This document shows, one piece after another, positions 26,069 to 35,262 of a stretch of 64,000 nt of DNA. Origin of the DNA: Luteipulveratus mongoliensis (GTDB lineage: Bacteria; Actinomycetota; Actinomycetes; Actinomycetales; Dermatophilaceae); contig NZ_CP011112.1 in the NCBI RefSeq assembly GCF_001190945.1, positions 3,162,001 through 3,226,000 of the forward strand. Direction: 5' to 3'. The position numbers and the translations under genes are program-made. The notes under the pieces are model-generated. The model worked only from the letters and a program-made list of their open reading frames with translations. It ran no database searches and was not told the origin of the DNA. The first letter of the stretch is position 1, and every line of letters starts with the position of its first letter.

Positions 26069-27100
26069 ATGGCGACTGAGACGCCCGAGAGGCCAGCAGT
26101 ACGCCCGCGCGGCGTCGCTCCGACTCTCGCCCAGGTGGCGCAGCACGCCGGGGTCAGTCTGAAGACCGCGTCGCGTGCGCTCAACGGCGAGGCGCACGTC
26201 TCGCCGGACAAGCAGACCAGGGTTCTGGACGCGGCGCGGGAGCTCGGCTACCAGCTCAACCGGACGGCCAGCATGCTCGCTCGCGGCGTCGACTCCCATG
26301 TCGTCGGGCTCATCACCGGCGATATCGCCAACCCGTTCTACTCAGCCCTGGCCAAGGGCGTCGAGCAGGAGCTCCGCGCCTGGGACGGCCAGCTGACGGT
26401 TGCCAGCTCTGACGAAGAGCCCGACCGCGAGCGCGCGCTGGTGCACGAGCTGGTGACCAGGCACGTACGGGCCGTCATCCTCGTCTCGACCCTTGATGAC
26501 CACCAGGCGATGCGAGATGTTCAATCTCGTGGGATACCAGTGGTCTTCGTCGATCGTGTCGGAGTCGGCATCGAGGCTGACTCGGTCGTCATCGACAACC
26601 GGGGCGGTAGCCGGACCGCCGTCGAGCACCTCATCGCCGGTGGCCACACGTCCATCGGGTTCATCGGTGACCTCTCGCGGTTGCCGTCGGACCGGGAGCG
26701 TTTCGAGGGCTACGTCGAGACGATGCGGGCGGCCGGTCTCGACCCGACCCGGGCCGTACGCCGCGGTGCGCACAGCGTGCAGGCAGCGGCGGAGGCTGCC
26801 CACAGCCTGCTCACGCAGGACCAGCCGCCGACCGCCATCTTCGCCGGCAACAACCGCATCACGATCGGGTCGCTGCAAGCCATGAACGAGCTCAGCGTCG
26901 AGCCTGCCCTGGTCGGCTTCGACGACTTCGAGCTCGGGGACCTGCTGGGCATCACCGTGGTCGCGCACAGCCCCGTCGAGATGGGTCGCACGGCGGCGCG
27001 CCTGGCGATCGAGGCCACCGAGCGCCGACGCACCGGAGCGACGAGTGTCACTCTGGAGACCACCCTGCTCGCCCGTGGGTCCGGTGAGCGCCGCCCCTGA
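26069..27100 (+). CDS. LacI family transcriptional regulator
   Basis: A 343-residue repressor-type protein: the N-terminal helix-turn-helix (TLAQVAQHAGVSLKTASRAL) and hinge (LNRTASMLARG) are followed by a periplasmic-binding-protein-like sensor domain with VVGLITGDIANPFYSALA, VVFVDRVG and TAIFAGNNRITIG. It would bind a small ligand, probably a sugar, and leave its operator. The start ATG 26069 is preceded by GTGAGGA. No transporter or catabolic gene lies beside it, so its target is not evident. Confidence 0.9.
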   Translation: MATETPERPAVRPRGVAPTLAQVAQHAGVSLKTASRALNGEAHVSPDKQTRVLDAARELGYQLNRTASMLARGVDSHVVGLITGDIANPFYSALAKGVEQELRAWDGQLTVASSDEEPDRERALVHELVTRHVRAVILVSTLDDHQAMRDVQSRGIPVVFVDRVGVGIEADSVVIDNRGGSRTAVEHLIAGGHTSIGFIGDLSRLPSDRERFEGYVETMRAAGLDPTRAVRRGAHSVQAAAEAAHSLLTQDQPPTAIFAGNNRITIGSLQAMNELSVEPALVGFDDFELGDLLGITVVAHSPVEMGRTAARLAIEATERRRTGATSVTLETTLLARGSGERRP

Positions 27101-27111
27101 CAGACGCGCCT

Positions 27112-27876
27112 TCAGTCCTTGTCGATGGTGTCTGGCTCGTCCGGCGTGTGCAGCGGCACGGCACTCGGCTCGGTGGGCGCCTCGAACCGGTCGACGGTCG
27201 CTCCGGACCGCTCGATGGGCAGCGTCTTCGCGACATCCGCGTCAGGGTCAGTGGCGGCGGGCGCGGCCTTCGATACGGCCACTGCTGGCGGCTCTTCAGA
27301 TCGCCCGGCAGTCTTCGCAACTAGTGCGGCAGCCTTCTCGACTGACGGAGCCGCTGCCGTCGTACTGATCCGCGGACGCAGGCCCAGCGAGCCGAGGTCC
27401 AGACCGGCCAGACGGCGTACGACGTCGACCTCGCTGCCCTCGTAGCCCTCCAGCGCGCGGGCCAGGTGGGCCTGTCGTGAGTAGCGCAACCGGGCCTGGG
27501 CCCAGAACGCCAGGACCAGGCAGATCGGCAGCGCCGCTACGAGGATGCCGAGCAGCTGACCCAGCTGGTCCAGGCCGAGCTGGATGTCCCGGCCGGCCTG
27601 CGAGAACGACGTGCCGGTGCGGGCGGCACGGTCGAACGGCGGCTTGAGCTGGTCGCCGACGAGCGGCACCTTCTTCAGCTGCTTGCCCGCCTCGGTCATG
27701 CTGCGAGAGAACTCCTGCCCACCGGTCTCCAGCTGGCTCGCGGAGTTGCCGGAGCCGGCGGCGCGCGCGTGGACCTCCATGCCCACCCGCACCCAGGCGA
27801 CCACCCAGACAACGATCAGAATGTCCCCGATGACCTGGCGCCAGCGTCGAGCGGGCAGGTCGGCATAGAGCTGCAT
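27112..27876 (-). CDS. Hypothetical two-helix membrane protein
   Basis: A 254-residue protein with one membrane helix near residues 15-32 (GDILIVVWVVAWVRVGM) and a second near 108-126 (LLGILVAALPICLVLAFWA). The segment between them is polar and probably extracellular, containing KQLKKVPLVGDQLKPPFDRA. The last 90 residues are a disordered Ala/Pro/Thr/Asp-rich cytoplasmic tail. Actinobacteria commonly encode such proteins but I know no assigned function. It converges on the LacI gene with an 11-bp gap and has no operon partner on its side. Confidence 0.75.
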   Translation of the reverse strand: MQLYADLPARRWRQVIGDILIVVWVVAWVRVGMEVHARAAGSGNSASQLETGGQEFSRSMTEAGKQLKKVPLVGDQLKPPFDRAARTGTSFSQAGRDIQLGLDQLGQLLGILVAALPICLVLAFWAQARLRYSRQAHLARALEGYEGSEVDVVRRLAGLDLGSLGLRPRISTTAAAPSVEKAAALVAKTAGRSEEPPAVAVSKAAPAATDPDADVAKTLPIERSGATVDRFEAPTEPSAVPLHTPDEPDTIDKD

Positions 27877-28066
27877 GCGAACACTCTTTCATCGAAACGA
27901 GCCCCGTCAGCGTTTGGCCGACGAGGTGAACAGGCACGGTGCCGCGCCCGCGACGTCCTGGGCGGCCGCGCCGATCCCGGCGAAGTTGATCAGACCTGCA
28001 GAGATGGGCGTACGGCACGCGAATTGCCTTTCAGCGCAATAGTTCTCACGTCCACCTGAGGCGATG

Positions 28067-28870
28067 CTAGGGGAGGGCCGGCGACTCAGCGTCGTACGTC
28101 TGGTGGAGCAGAGCGGCGAAGTCCGACCCGCCATCCGCAAACGAGTGGTCACCGATCCGGTCGACAACGATGGCCGGCGTCCACGAGTTCATCACGACCG
28201 CAGCCGAGAACGGCTCGAGCGAGTCCGCCCGGATGTCCTGTGTCCGTTGCGGCACACCCCGAGCCTTCAGCTGACGTGAGAGGACCTGCATGGTGATGCC
28301 GCGGAGCAGGTCAGCCTCCGGCCACACGACGGACGTCCCGTCCCAGAAGGCGAGGTTCCAGATCGTCGCCTCGCTCAAGCGACCCCGTGAGTCGACGAAC
28401 GCGGCGTCGTCGAACCCGCGCGAGACGGCGTGGCGTAGGTAGTACGACTTGGCCACTTCACCCACGTGCTTCAGCGGCGCCAGATGGCGTTGGTAGTCGA
28501 CGACGTCCAGTGCCAGGGGGCCCTCGGGCGGGTCAGCCGGCGGACCCGTACGGATGAACACGTCCAGGGCCGCGGCCGCGGTGGACCCACCTCGCTCAGG
28601 ACGCGGCGCAACGAAGCAGCTCAGTGACGCGTCGGCCCGCGCGGCCTCGATCGCCTGGCGGAGGTAGCCGCGGATCTGGTCGTCCGGGAGGTGGGTCCCG
28701 AACATCTCGGTCGACGCGTGCCGGAGTCGGTCCAGGTGCAGGTCGAGGCCGCGGACCGCGCCGCTGCGGATCTGCATCGCGGTGAAGTGGGCGCCGCCGG
28801 CGAACACCACCGGTGCGAGGTGGTCGACGGTCGCGGGCGTGCCATTCTGATGGACGGCGAAGGCGGTCAT
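28067..28870 (-). CDS. Class IV aminotransferase (BCAT/ADC-lyase type)
   Basis: A 267-residue PLP enzyme of fold type IV, the family of branched-chain aminotransferase, D-amino-acid aminotransferase and aminodeoxychorismate lyase (PabC). The [18 protein letters not shown] segment holds the expected cofactor lysine, followed by [20 protein letters not shown] and the phosphate-binding [10 protein letters not shown]. Sequence alone does not separate the family's reactions. Its start codon lies only 23 bp from the divergent xerD start, and a leaderless -10 (TAGATT) sits in that gap. Confidence 0.85.
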   Translation of the reverse strand: MTAFAVHQNGTPATVDHLAPVVFAGGAHFTAMQIRSGAVRGLDLHLDRLRHASTEMFGTHLPDDQIRGYLRQAIEAARADASLSCFVAPRPERGGSTAAAALDVFIRTGPPADPPEGPLALDVVDYQRHLAPLKHVGEVAKSYYLRHAVSRGFDDAAFVDSRGRLSEATIWNLAFWDGTSVVWPEADLLRGITMQVLSRQLKARGVPQRTQDIRADSLEPFSAAVVMNSWTPAIVVDRIGDHSFADGGSDFAALLHQTYDAESPALP

Positions 28871-28876
28871 GCTGCG

Positions 28877-28882
28877 AATCTA
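28877..28882 (-). promoter_or_regulatory. -10 hexamer TAGATT of leaderless class IV aminotransferase
   Basis: On the minus strand TAGATT ends 6 bp before the aminotransferase ATG. It abuts the xerD ribosome binding site on the other strand. Confidence 0.5.
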
Positions 28883-28893
28883 GGAGGTGCCCG

Positions 28894-29808
28894 GTGTCTC
28901 CGATGCAGCGGGCGATTCGCGGATGGCTGGACCACCTCCGGGTGGAGCGAGGTGTCTCGACCCACACGTTGCGGGCGTACGAGCGCGACCTGCGCCGCTA
29001 CGCCGACTTCCTCGCGAGCCAGGACGTGACTGAGCCCGCGAAGGCCACCGAGGCTCATGTGGCGGAGTTCCTGATGCATCTGCGCGAGGGGGACAGCGAG
29101 CACCGTCCGCTCGCCGCCTCCTCGTCCGCACGCACTTTGGTCGCCGTGCGCGGCTTCCACCGGTTCCTCGCCCTTGAGGGTGAGACCCCGACCGACGCGG
29201 CCGTCGCGGTGTCCCCGCCCAAGGCACCTCGCCGCTTGCCCAAAGCCATCCCGATCGACCAGGTCGAGCGGCTGCTGGCCGCCGCCAGCACCGGCGACAC
29301 GCCGTCCGCGTTGCGCGATCGGGCGCTGCTGGAGCTGATGTACGGCATCGGTGCGCGGGTGAGCGAGGCCACCGGCCTGGACGTCGACGACGTCGACCTG
29401 GAGGCGATGAGCGTACGGGTGCTCGGCAAGGGTTCGAAGGAGCGCATCCTGCCTCTCGGGACGTACGCCGCCGACGCGCTCTCGGCGTACCTCGTACGTG
29501 CTCGCCCGGTCCTCCTCAGCCGGGCCACACCAGCGCTGTTTCTCAACCTTCGCGGGGGCAGACTGTCGCGACAGAGCGCCTGGCTGATCATCCAGGCAGC
29601 GGCCGAACGCGCCCACCTCGAGGGCCACGTCAGCCCGCACACGCTGCGCCACTCCTTCGCCACGCACCTGCTCGACGGAGGCGCCGACATCCGCGTCGTC
29701 CAGGAGCTGCTCGGCCACGCCTCGGTGACGACGACGCAGATCTACACCATGGTCACCGTGCAGCAGCTGCGCGAGGTCTTCGCCCAGGCGCATCCCCGAG
29801 CGCGTTGA
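28894..29808 (+). CDS. xerD: Site-specific tyrosine recombinase XerD
   Basis: A 304-residue tyrosine recombinase that with XerC resolves chromosome dimers at dif. The SAM-like core-binding domain ([23 protein letters not shown] begins it) is followed by the catalytic domain with the first Arg in [12 protein letters not shown] and [12 protein letters not shown] carrying His and the second Arg. [16 protein letters not shown] carries the His and the nucleophilic Tyr. AGGAGGT precedes GTG 28894. It is followed by parA-scpAB, the common actinobacterial chromosome-maintenance cluster. Confidence 0.95.
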   Translation: MSPMQRAIRGWLDHLRVERGVSTHTLRAYERDLRRYADFLASQDVTEPAKATEAHVAEFLMHLREGDSEHRPLAASSSARTLVAVRGFHRFLALEGETPTDAAVAVSPPKAPRRLPKAIPIDQVERLLAAASTGDTPSALRDRALLELMYGIGARVSEATGLDVDDVDLEAMSVRVLGKGSKERILPLGTYAADALSAYLVRARPVLLSRATPALFLNLRGGRLSRQSAWLIIQAAAERAHLEGHVSPHTLRHSFATHLLDGGADIRVVQELLGHASVTTTQIYTMVTVQQLREVFAQAHPRAR

Positions 29809-29870
29809 CCGTGCGTTAGGTTGGGCGGCGATCGGCGTGATGCCGAACGATCCAACCCGGGAGTGATCTC

Positions 29871-30779
29871 GTGACGTCACAGGCAGCCACCGACGGCGAG
29901 CACGCTCGCCTGCCCGGCATCGATGCCGCCAGCAAGGGCCAGGTCGGCCCGACCGGGCGTGCTCTGCCCCATTTCCCAGCACCCAAACCGCTGGCCAAGC
30001 ACGGTCCGGCGCGCATCATCGCCATGTGCAACCAGAAGGGCGGGGTCGGCAAGACGACCAGCGCCATCAACCTGGGTGCCGCCCTGGCGGAGTACGGCCG
30101 CAAGGTGCTGCTCATCGACTTCGACCCGCAGGGTGCCCTGTCTGTGGGCTTGGGCATCCGAGCCAACGAGCTCGAGAACACCATCTACAACATGCTGGTC
30201 GAGCCCGGCCACGACATCCACGACGTCATCCAGCACACCAACACCGCCAACCTCGATGTGATCCCGGCCAACATCGACCTGTCGGCTGCCGAGGTGCAGC
30301 TGGTCGGTGAGGTGGCGCGCGAGATGGTCCTGTCGCGCGCGATCCGTCCCGTTCTGGACGAGTACGACGTCGTGCTGATCGACTGCCAGCCCTCCCTCGG
30401 CCTGCTGACCGTCAACGCGCTGACCGCAGCCCACGGTGTACTGATTCCGCTGGAGTGCGAGTTCTTCGCCATGCGCGGCGTCGCACTGCTCGTCGAGACG
30501 ATCGAGAAGGTCACCGACCGGCTCAACCCACGGCTGCAGGTCGACGGCATCCTCGCGACGATGTACGACGGCCGCACCCTGCACAGCCGCGATGTCGTCA
30601 AGAGCGTCGTGGAGCACTTCGGCGACCGGGTCTTCCACACGGTCATCACGCGGACCATCAAGTTCCCGGACGCAACGCTCGCCGCCGAGCCGATCACGTC
30701 GTACGCCTCGACCCACGGCGCGGCCGAGGCCTATCGCCAGCTCGCCCGCGAGCTCATCTCGCGGGGCGAGGCGGCCTGA
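29871..30779 (+). CDS. parA: ParA/Soj family ATPase
   Basis: A 302-residue ParA-type ATPase with a 50-residue extension before the deviant Walker A motif (CNQKGGVGKTTSAINLG). The switch regions LLIDFDPQGALSVGLG and VLIDCQPSLGLLTVNAL follow. No parB is next to it; the gene lies 4 bp upstream of scpA, a neighbourhood typical of an orphan ParA that works with condensin instead of the main ParB-parS system, though this is inference. Start GTG 29871 behind GGGAGTGATCTC. Confidence 0.9.
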   Translation: MTSQAATDGEHARLPGIDAASKGQVGPTGRALPHFPAPKPLAKHGPARIIAMCNQKGGVGKTTSAINLGAALAEYGRKVLLIDFDPQGALSVGLGIRANELENTIYNMLVEPGHDIHDVIQHTNTANLDVIPANIDLSAAEVQLVGEVAREMVLSRAIRPVLDEYDVVLIDCQPSLGLLTVNALTAAHGVLIPLECEFFAMRGVALLVETIEKVTDRLNPRLQVDGILATMYDGRTLHSRDVVKSVVEHFGDRVFHTVITRTIKFPDATLAAEPITSYASTHGAAEAYRQLARELISRGEAA

Positions 30780-30783
30780 GTCG

Positions 30784-31824
30784 ATGACCATCGACCAGGT
30801 CTCCGACATCTCGGAGGCTCTGCCTGAGGCTGCCCAGGCCAACGCCACCGAGTCGACGCCGCTGGGTGACGATGCCGCGCGGGGGAGCCTGCGACCTCGG
30901 GCGGAGGAGGAGGAGCGCAGCGAGACAACGCCCGGTGGGATCCTCACCAGGCGCTCGGGGTCGGCGCCGTTCCAGGTGCATCTCGACGTGTTCAACGGGC
31001 CGTTCGAGCTGCTGCTCGGGCTCATCTCCAAGCACAAGCTCGACGTCACCGAGATCGCGCTGTCCAAGGTCACCGACGACTTCATCGCACACATCCGCTC
31101 GGTGCAGCAGGACGACGTCGAGTGGGACCTCGATCAGGCGTCAGAGTTCCTGCTCATCGCCGCCACCCTCCTGGACCTCAAGGCCGCGCGGCTGCTGCCG
31201 CAGACCGGTCCGGAGGACGAGGAGGACCTCGCGCTGATCGAGGCTCGTGACCTGCTGTTCGCCCGGCTCCTGCAGTACCGCGCGTTCAAGGAGGTTGCGG
31301 CCGTCATCGCACACCGGATGGCGACCTACGGGCGGATGACGGCGCGTCAGGCAGGGCTCGACGAGCGCTTCGCCGGTCTGCTGCCCGAGCTGATCGTGAA
31401 CATCACGCCGGAGCAGCTGGCGATCATCGCGGCGCGCGCCATGACGCCGAAGCCCGAACCGACCGTGGGGCTCACCCACCTGCACGCGACGCAGGTCAGC
31501 GTGCGTGAGCAGGCGGCGATCGTGGTGGACCGCCTGCGGGAGCGTCGTACGGCGTCCTTCCGCACCCTGGTCGCCGATGCCGACTCCACGCTCGTCATCG
31601 TCGCTCGCTTCCTCGCGCTGCTCGAGCTGTTCAAGGAGGCGGCGATCGCCTTCGAGCAGGAAGAAGCACTTGGCGAGCTGGTGGTGCGTTGGACCGGCGA
31701 TGACGACGGCTCGGTCGCGGTGAGCGACGAGTTCGACGAAGACGACGAAGACGAAGACGACGAACAGAACCCCGACGTGACGACGAACGGAGAGGACGCG
31801 CGTGAGCGACGACCCACTGACTGA
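30784..31824 (+). CDS. scpA: Segregation and condensation protein A
   Basis: ScpA (346 residues) is the kleisin subunit of SMC condensin, joining the SMC heads with ScpB. The family core starts at FQVHLDVFNGPFELLLGLI (about residue 59), continues with KHKLDVTEIALSKVTDDFI and ASEFLLIAATLLDLKAARLL, and closes with a C-terminal winged helix (FLALLELFKEAAIAFEQ). A 55-residue disordered N-terminus and a strongly acidic tail (EFDEDDEDEDDEQ) are extra. The tail's codons overlap scpB by 23 bp. Confidence 0.94.
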   Translation: MTIDQVSDISEALPEAAQANATESTPLGDDAARGSLRPRAEEEERSETTPGGILTRRSGSAPFQVHLDVFNGPFELLLGLISKHKLDVTEIALSKVTDDFIAHIRSVQQDDVEWDLDQASEFLLIAATLLDLKAARLLPQTGPEDEEDLALIEARDLLFARLLQYRAFKEVAAVIAHRMATYGRMTARQAGLDERFAGLLPELIVNITPEQLAIIAARAMTPKPEPTVGLTHLHATQVSVREQAAIVVDRLRERRTASFRTLVADADSTLVIVARFLALLELFKEAAIAFEQEEALGELVVRWTGDDDGSVAVSDEFDEDDEDEDDEQNPDVTTNGEDARERRPTD

Positions 31825-32452
31825 ACCCCCGATCGAGGTGGAGGCCGAGCCGGATGCGCCCGAGCCGACCGACCAGATCGCGTTCGACATCAACGACTTC
31901 CCCGGAGGGGCACGCACCGCCATCGAGGCGGTGCTGATGGTGGTCGACCAGCCGGTCACCGACGACGAGCTCGCCAGTGCGCTGGAGATGCCGACCGAGG
32001 ACGTACGGGAGCACCTGCAGGCCCTGGAGCAGGAGTACGACGAGCAGCAGCGCGGCTTCGCGTTGCGGGCGATCAGTGGCGGCTGGCGGATCTACAGCCG
32101 CTCGGACTACGCACCGGTCGTCGAGAAGTTCCTGCTCGATGGTCAGCAGGCCAAGCTGACCCAAGCCTCGCTGGAAACCCTTGCGGTCATTGCCTATCGG
32201 CAGCCCATCTCCCGCTCCCGGGTCAGCGCGGTGCGCGGCGTCAACGTCGACGGCGTGATTCGCACGCTGCTGACCCGTGGGCTCATTCATGAGCTCGGAC
32301 AAGACCTCGAAGGAGGCGCGATGCTCTACGGCACGACGCCCTACTTCCTCCAGCGGCTGGGCCTCGGCTCGTTGGAGGACCTGCCGCCCTTGGCGCCGCA
32401 CCTGCCGGACGCCGACATGATCGACGAGCTGGTCGAGCAGGGTCACGGATGA
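31802..32452 (+). CDS. scpB: Segregation and condensation protein B
   Basis: ScpB (216 residues) dimerises and binds ScpA in the condensin complex. Two winged-helix domains are visible: ARTAIEAVLMVVDQPVTDDEL with LEQEYDEQQRGFALRAISGG, then KLTQASLETLAVIAYRQPI and RGVNVDGVIRTLLTRGLI. Its GTG start lies within the end of scpA and its stop overlaps rluB by 4 bp, so the set should be translated together. Confidence 0.93.
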   Translation: MSDDPLTEPPIEVEAEPDAPEPTDQIAFDINDFPGGARTAIEAVLMVVDQPVTDDELASALEMPTEDVREHLQALEQEYDEQQRGFALRAISGGWRIYSRSDYAPVVEKFLLDGQQAKLTQASLETLAVIAYRQPISRSRVSAVRGVNVDGVIRTLLTRGLIHELGQDLEGGAMLYGTTPYFLQRLGLGSLEDLPPLAPHLPDADMIDELVEQGHG

Positions 32453-33426
32453 GCCCGGGCAAGCCTCGTCAAGGAGGCACCGGAGGCGCAGGAGGCCGGG
32501 GGAGCGGCTCCCGCGGAGGTCGTGGCGGCGCACCGCGCGGCGGTGGTCGCTCTGGTGCGGCAGGTCGATCAGGCGGCGGTGGCCGTTCGGGCGGTGGAGG
32601 CCGCTCAGGGAGCTGGCGTGCCGGCACGACCAAGCCGAGCCAGCCGACGCAGCCGCCTCGTGAGCGGACGCCCCGGCCGGACGCGATCGACGTCCACGAC
32701 CCCGACGGCGTACGCCTGCAAAAGCTTCTCGCCGCTGCCGGCGTGGGCAGCCGGCGGACCTGCGAGAACCTCATCACCGAGGGCCGAGTCATCGTCGACG
32801 GTCAGGTCGTCACCGAGCTCGGCGTGCGGATCGACCCGCTCAAGCAGGCCGTACACGTCGACGGCGAGCGCGTGCAGCTGGACACCTCGCGCCTCTATCT
32901 CGCGTTCAACAAGCCGCTGGGCGTGGTCTCGACCATGCACGACGAGCTCGGCCGGCCCTCGGTCGGTGACTACGTCGAGCAGCGCAAGGAGCGGCTGTTC
33001 CACGTCGGCCGTCTCGATGCCGACACCGAGGGTCTGCTGCTGCTGACCAACGACGGTGAGCTGGCCAACCGACTGCAGCATCCGTCGTACGGCGTCTCCA
33101 AGACCTACGTCGCACTGGTGCCCGCACCGCTCGCTCGCGACGTGGGCAAGCAGCTGCGCGAGGGTGTCGAGCTGGAGGACGGGCCGGTCGCGGTCGACTC
33201 GTTCCGGGTGGTCGACTCCCAGCCGGGCCGTGCGCTCGTCGAGGTTGTGCTCCACGAGGGACGCAAGCACGTGGTGCGCCGGATGCTCGAGGCCGTCGGT
33301 CACCCCGTGGAGTCACTGGTGCGCACCGATGTGGGTCCGGTCCAGCTCGGCGAGCTCCGGCCCGGCAAGCTGCGACCGCTGAGCAGTCGTGAGGTGGCAG
33401 CGCTCTACAAGGCCGCGGGTCTGTGA
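32449..33426 (+). CDS. rluB: 23S rRNA pseudouridine synthase RluB type
   Basis: A 325-residue RsuA-family pseudouridine synthase, probably the RluB type that modifies 23S rRNA. The first 75 residues are a Gly/Arg/Ser-rich repetitive tail. The S4 domain (VRLQKLLAAAGVGSRRTCEN) and the catalytic core follow, with FHVGRLDADTEGLLLLTNDG containing the essential Asp, and KTYVALV and EGRKHVVRRMLEAVG. The basic tail may help RNA binding. It overlaps scpB and the next gene by 4 bp each. Confidence 0.92.
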   Translation: MSPGKPRQGGTGGAGGRGSGSRGGRGGAPRGGGRSGAAGRSGGGGRSGGGGRSGSWRAGTTKPSQPTQPPRERTPRPDAIDVHDPDGVRLQKLLAAAGVGSRRTCENLITEGRVIVDGQVVTELGVRIDPLKQAVHVDGERVQLDTSRLYLAFNKPLGVVSTMHDELGRPSVGDYVEQRKERLFHVGRLDADTEGLLLLTNDGELANRLQHPSYGVSKTYVALVPAPLARDVGKQLREGVELEDGPVAVDSFRVVDSQPGRALVEVVLHEGRKHVVRRMLEAVGHPVESLVRTDVGPVQLGELRPGKLRPLSSREVAALYKAAGL

Positions 33427-34505
33427 GCCTGCACGTCCGGATCGTCGGCACCGGCCTGCTCGGCACGTCGATCGGTCTTGCGTTGTCCCGCAAGGGCTTT
33501 CGAGTCTCCTTGCAGGACATCTCACCGACGGCTTCCGCGCTGGCCAGAGACCTGGGCGCAGGCTCGCTCGATGTCGCGGCAGCGCCCGACCTGGTCGTGG
33601 TCGCTGCGCCGCCGGACGTCGTCGGACAGGTGGTGGCCGACGAGCTCGCCGCCTGGCCCTCGGCGGTCGTCACGGACGTCGCGTCGGTCAAGGCGAGCGT
33701 GCTCGCCGAGGTGCAGCGCGCGGCCGTCGAGCAGCTGCACCGCTACGTCGGCTCCCACCCGATGGCCGGGCGAGAGCGGTCCGGCGCGGTCGCAGCGCAG
33801 GCCGACCTCTTCGAGGGCCGCACCTGGGTGATCTGCCCGTCCCCGTCCAGCGACGACACCGCGATCGATCTCGTGCGCCGCGTGGCTGATGCCGCCGGCA
33901 GCGTCACCGTGCTCATGGACGCGGCTGAGCACGACGCGGCAGTCGCAGCCGTGTCGCACCTGCCGCAGGTGGCGGCAAGCCTGGTCGCGGCCCGGCTCCG
34001 CGAGGTCTCCGACGACGCGGTGGCGCTTTCCGGGCAAGGCGTTCGCGACGTGACGCGCATCGCGGCGTCCGACCCGTTGATGTGGACCCAGATCTTGTCC
34101 GCCAACGCGCCTGCGCTGCTACCGGTGATCGAGCACCTCGCCACTGACCTCGAGGCCGTACGCGCCGCGCTGGCCCGCGTCGCCGCAGACCCTCCCGCCG
34201 AGGGCGCCCGCGGCGTGCTCGCGCACACCATCGCTGATGGCCAGCTCGGTCATGCGCGGATCCCGGGCAAGCACGGCGCGCCGCCGACGGCGTACGGCAC
34301 GCTCGTCGTCGTAATCCCCGACCGCCCTGGGTCCTTGGCCCGGCTGTTCCACGACGTCGGCGAGGCCGAGATCAACCTCGAGGACATCCGGATCGAGCAC
34401 GCGCGGGGCGGACCGGTCGGTCTGGCCGAGCTCTCCGTCCTGCCCGCCGTGACCGAGCGCCTGCGCGACGCGCTCGAGGCGGCCGGCTGGAGCGTGCACG
34501 ACTGA
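33423..34505 (+). CDS. tyrA: Prephenate dehydrogenase
   Basis: TyrA (360 residues) oxidises prephenate to 4-hydroxyphenylpyruvate with NAD+ in tyrosine synthesis. The Rossmann fold begins VRIVGTGLLGTSIGLALSR, followed by TDVASVKASV, the signature GSHPMAGRERSG, the helical dimer domain and a C-terminal ACT-like domain (GTLVVVIPDRPGSLARLF) suited to feedback control by tyrosine. GTG 33423 is coupled to rluB by a 4-bp overlap, so an amino-acid gene sits inside a chromosome/RNA operon, as in other actinobacteria. Confidence 0.93.
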   Translation: MSLHVRIVGTGLLGTSIGLALSRKGFRVSLQDISPTASALARDLGAGSLDVAAAPDLVVVAAPPDVVGQVVADELAAWPSAVVTDVASVKASVLAEVQRAAVEQLHRYVGSHPMAGRERSGAVAAQADLFEGRTWVICPSPSSDDTAIDLVRRVADAAGSVTVLMDAAEHDAAVAAVSHLPQVAASLVAARLREVSDDAVALSGQGVRDVTRIAASDPLMWTQILSANAPALLPVIEHLATDLEAVRAALARVAADPPAEGARGVLAHTIADGQLGHARIPGKHGAPPTAYGTLVVVIPDRPGSLARLFHDVGEAEINLEDIRIEHARGGPVGLAELSVLPAVTERLRDALEAAGWSVHD

Positions 34506-34541
34506 GCTCGTGCTGGCGTGCGGGCCATGAGCGCCCGGCAG

Positions 34542-34547
34542 TACCCT
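34542..34547 (+). promoter_or_regulatory. -10 hexamer TACCCT of leaderless cmk
   Basis: TACCCT ends 7 bp before the cmk GTG and there is no ribosome binding site, suggesting a separate leaderless promoter for cmk-plsC-der. Confidence 0.5.
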
Positions 34548-34554
34548 GACCCGC

Positions 34555-35262
34555 GTGACGACGACCCCTGCTCCGCATCCTCTGGTGATCGCCATCGACG
34601 GCCCGTCCGGCTCGGGCAAGTCATCCGTCTCCCGGGCTGTCGCCGCCTCTCTCAAGGTCGGCTACCTCGACACGGGCGCGATGTACCGCGCGCTGACGTG
34701 GTGGTGCCTCGACCAGGACGTCGATCTCGCTGACACCACGGCCGTCGCCCAGGCATCACGTGAGCTGCCGCTGGAGCTCGGCACCGACCCGTCTGCGCCG
34801 TCGGTGAGCGTCGATGGCACAGAGGTCGACGCCGCGATCCGTGAGACGCGCATCTCAGAGGCCGTCTCGCAGGTGGCGACCAACCTCGACGTGCGTGCGG
34901 ACATGCAGCAGCGGCAGCGCGCGCTGATCGCCGAGATCGCTTCTGCCACAGGCGGAGTCGTCGCCGAGGGGCGCGACATCACGACTGTCGTCGCGCCCGA
35001 TGCTGATGTCCGGGTGCTGCTCACCGCGTCCGAGGAGGCCCGTCTGGCGCGCCGCTCCAAGGAGCTGCATGGTGACGCCGGGTCCGCCTCGGTGGAGGCC
35101 ACCCGCGCTCAGGTCGTGCAGCGCGACGCCCGCGACTCGACGGTCTCCCAGTTCACCGAGGCGGCCGAAGGCGTCGTCACCGTCGACACCTCCGACCTCG
35201 ACTTCGAGCAGTCCGTTCAGGCGGTGCTCTCGGTCGTCGCCGCGCGGGGCGAGCGTGTCTGA
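34555..35262 (+). CDS. cmk: Cytidylate kinase
   Basis: Cmk (235 residues) phosphorylates CMP and dCMP with ATP in the cytosol. The P-loop AIDGPSGSGKSSVSRAVA is followed by GYLDTGAMYRALT, the CMP-binding insert with RETRISEAVSQVAT and RQRALI, and GVVAEGRDITTVVAPDA. Arginines of the lid appear in RLARRSKELHG and RDARDSTVSQF. GTG start 34555. Its stop overlaps the plsC start by 8 bp. Confidence 0.94.
   Translation: MTTTPAPHPLVIAIDGPSGSGKSSVSRAVAASLKVGYLDTGAMYRALTWWCLDQDVDLADTTAVAQASRELPLELGTDPSAPSVSVDGTEVDAAIRETRISEAVSQVATNLDVRADMQQRQRALIAEIASATGGVVAEGRDITTVVAPDADVRVLLTASEEARLARRSKELHGDAGSASVEATRAQVVQRDARDSTVSQFTEAAEGVVTVDTSDLDFEQSVQAVLSVVAARGERV

Noticed and set aside
27877-28066. Possible 21-residue leader peptide (from GTG near 28058, minus strand) behind a TAGCAT hexamer
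   Set aside because: Too short and without recognisable regulatory codons or a paired terminator; the hexamer may simply be the promoter of the membrane-protein gene.
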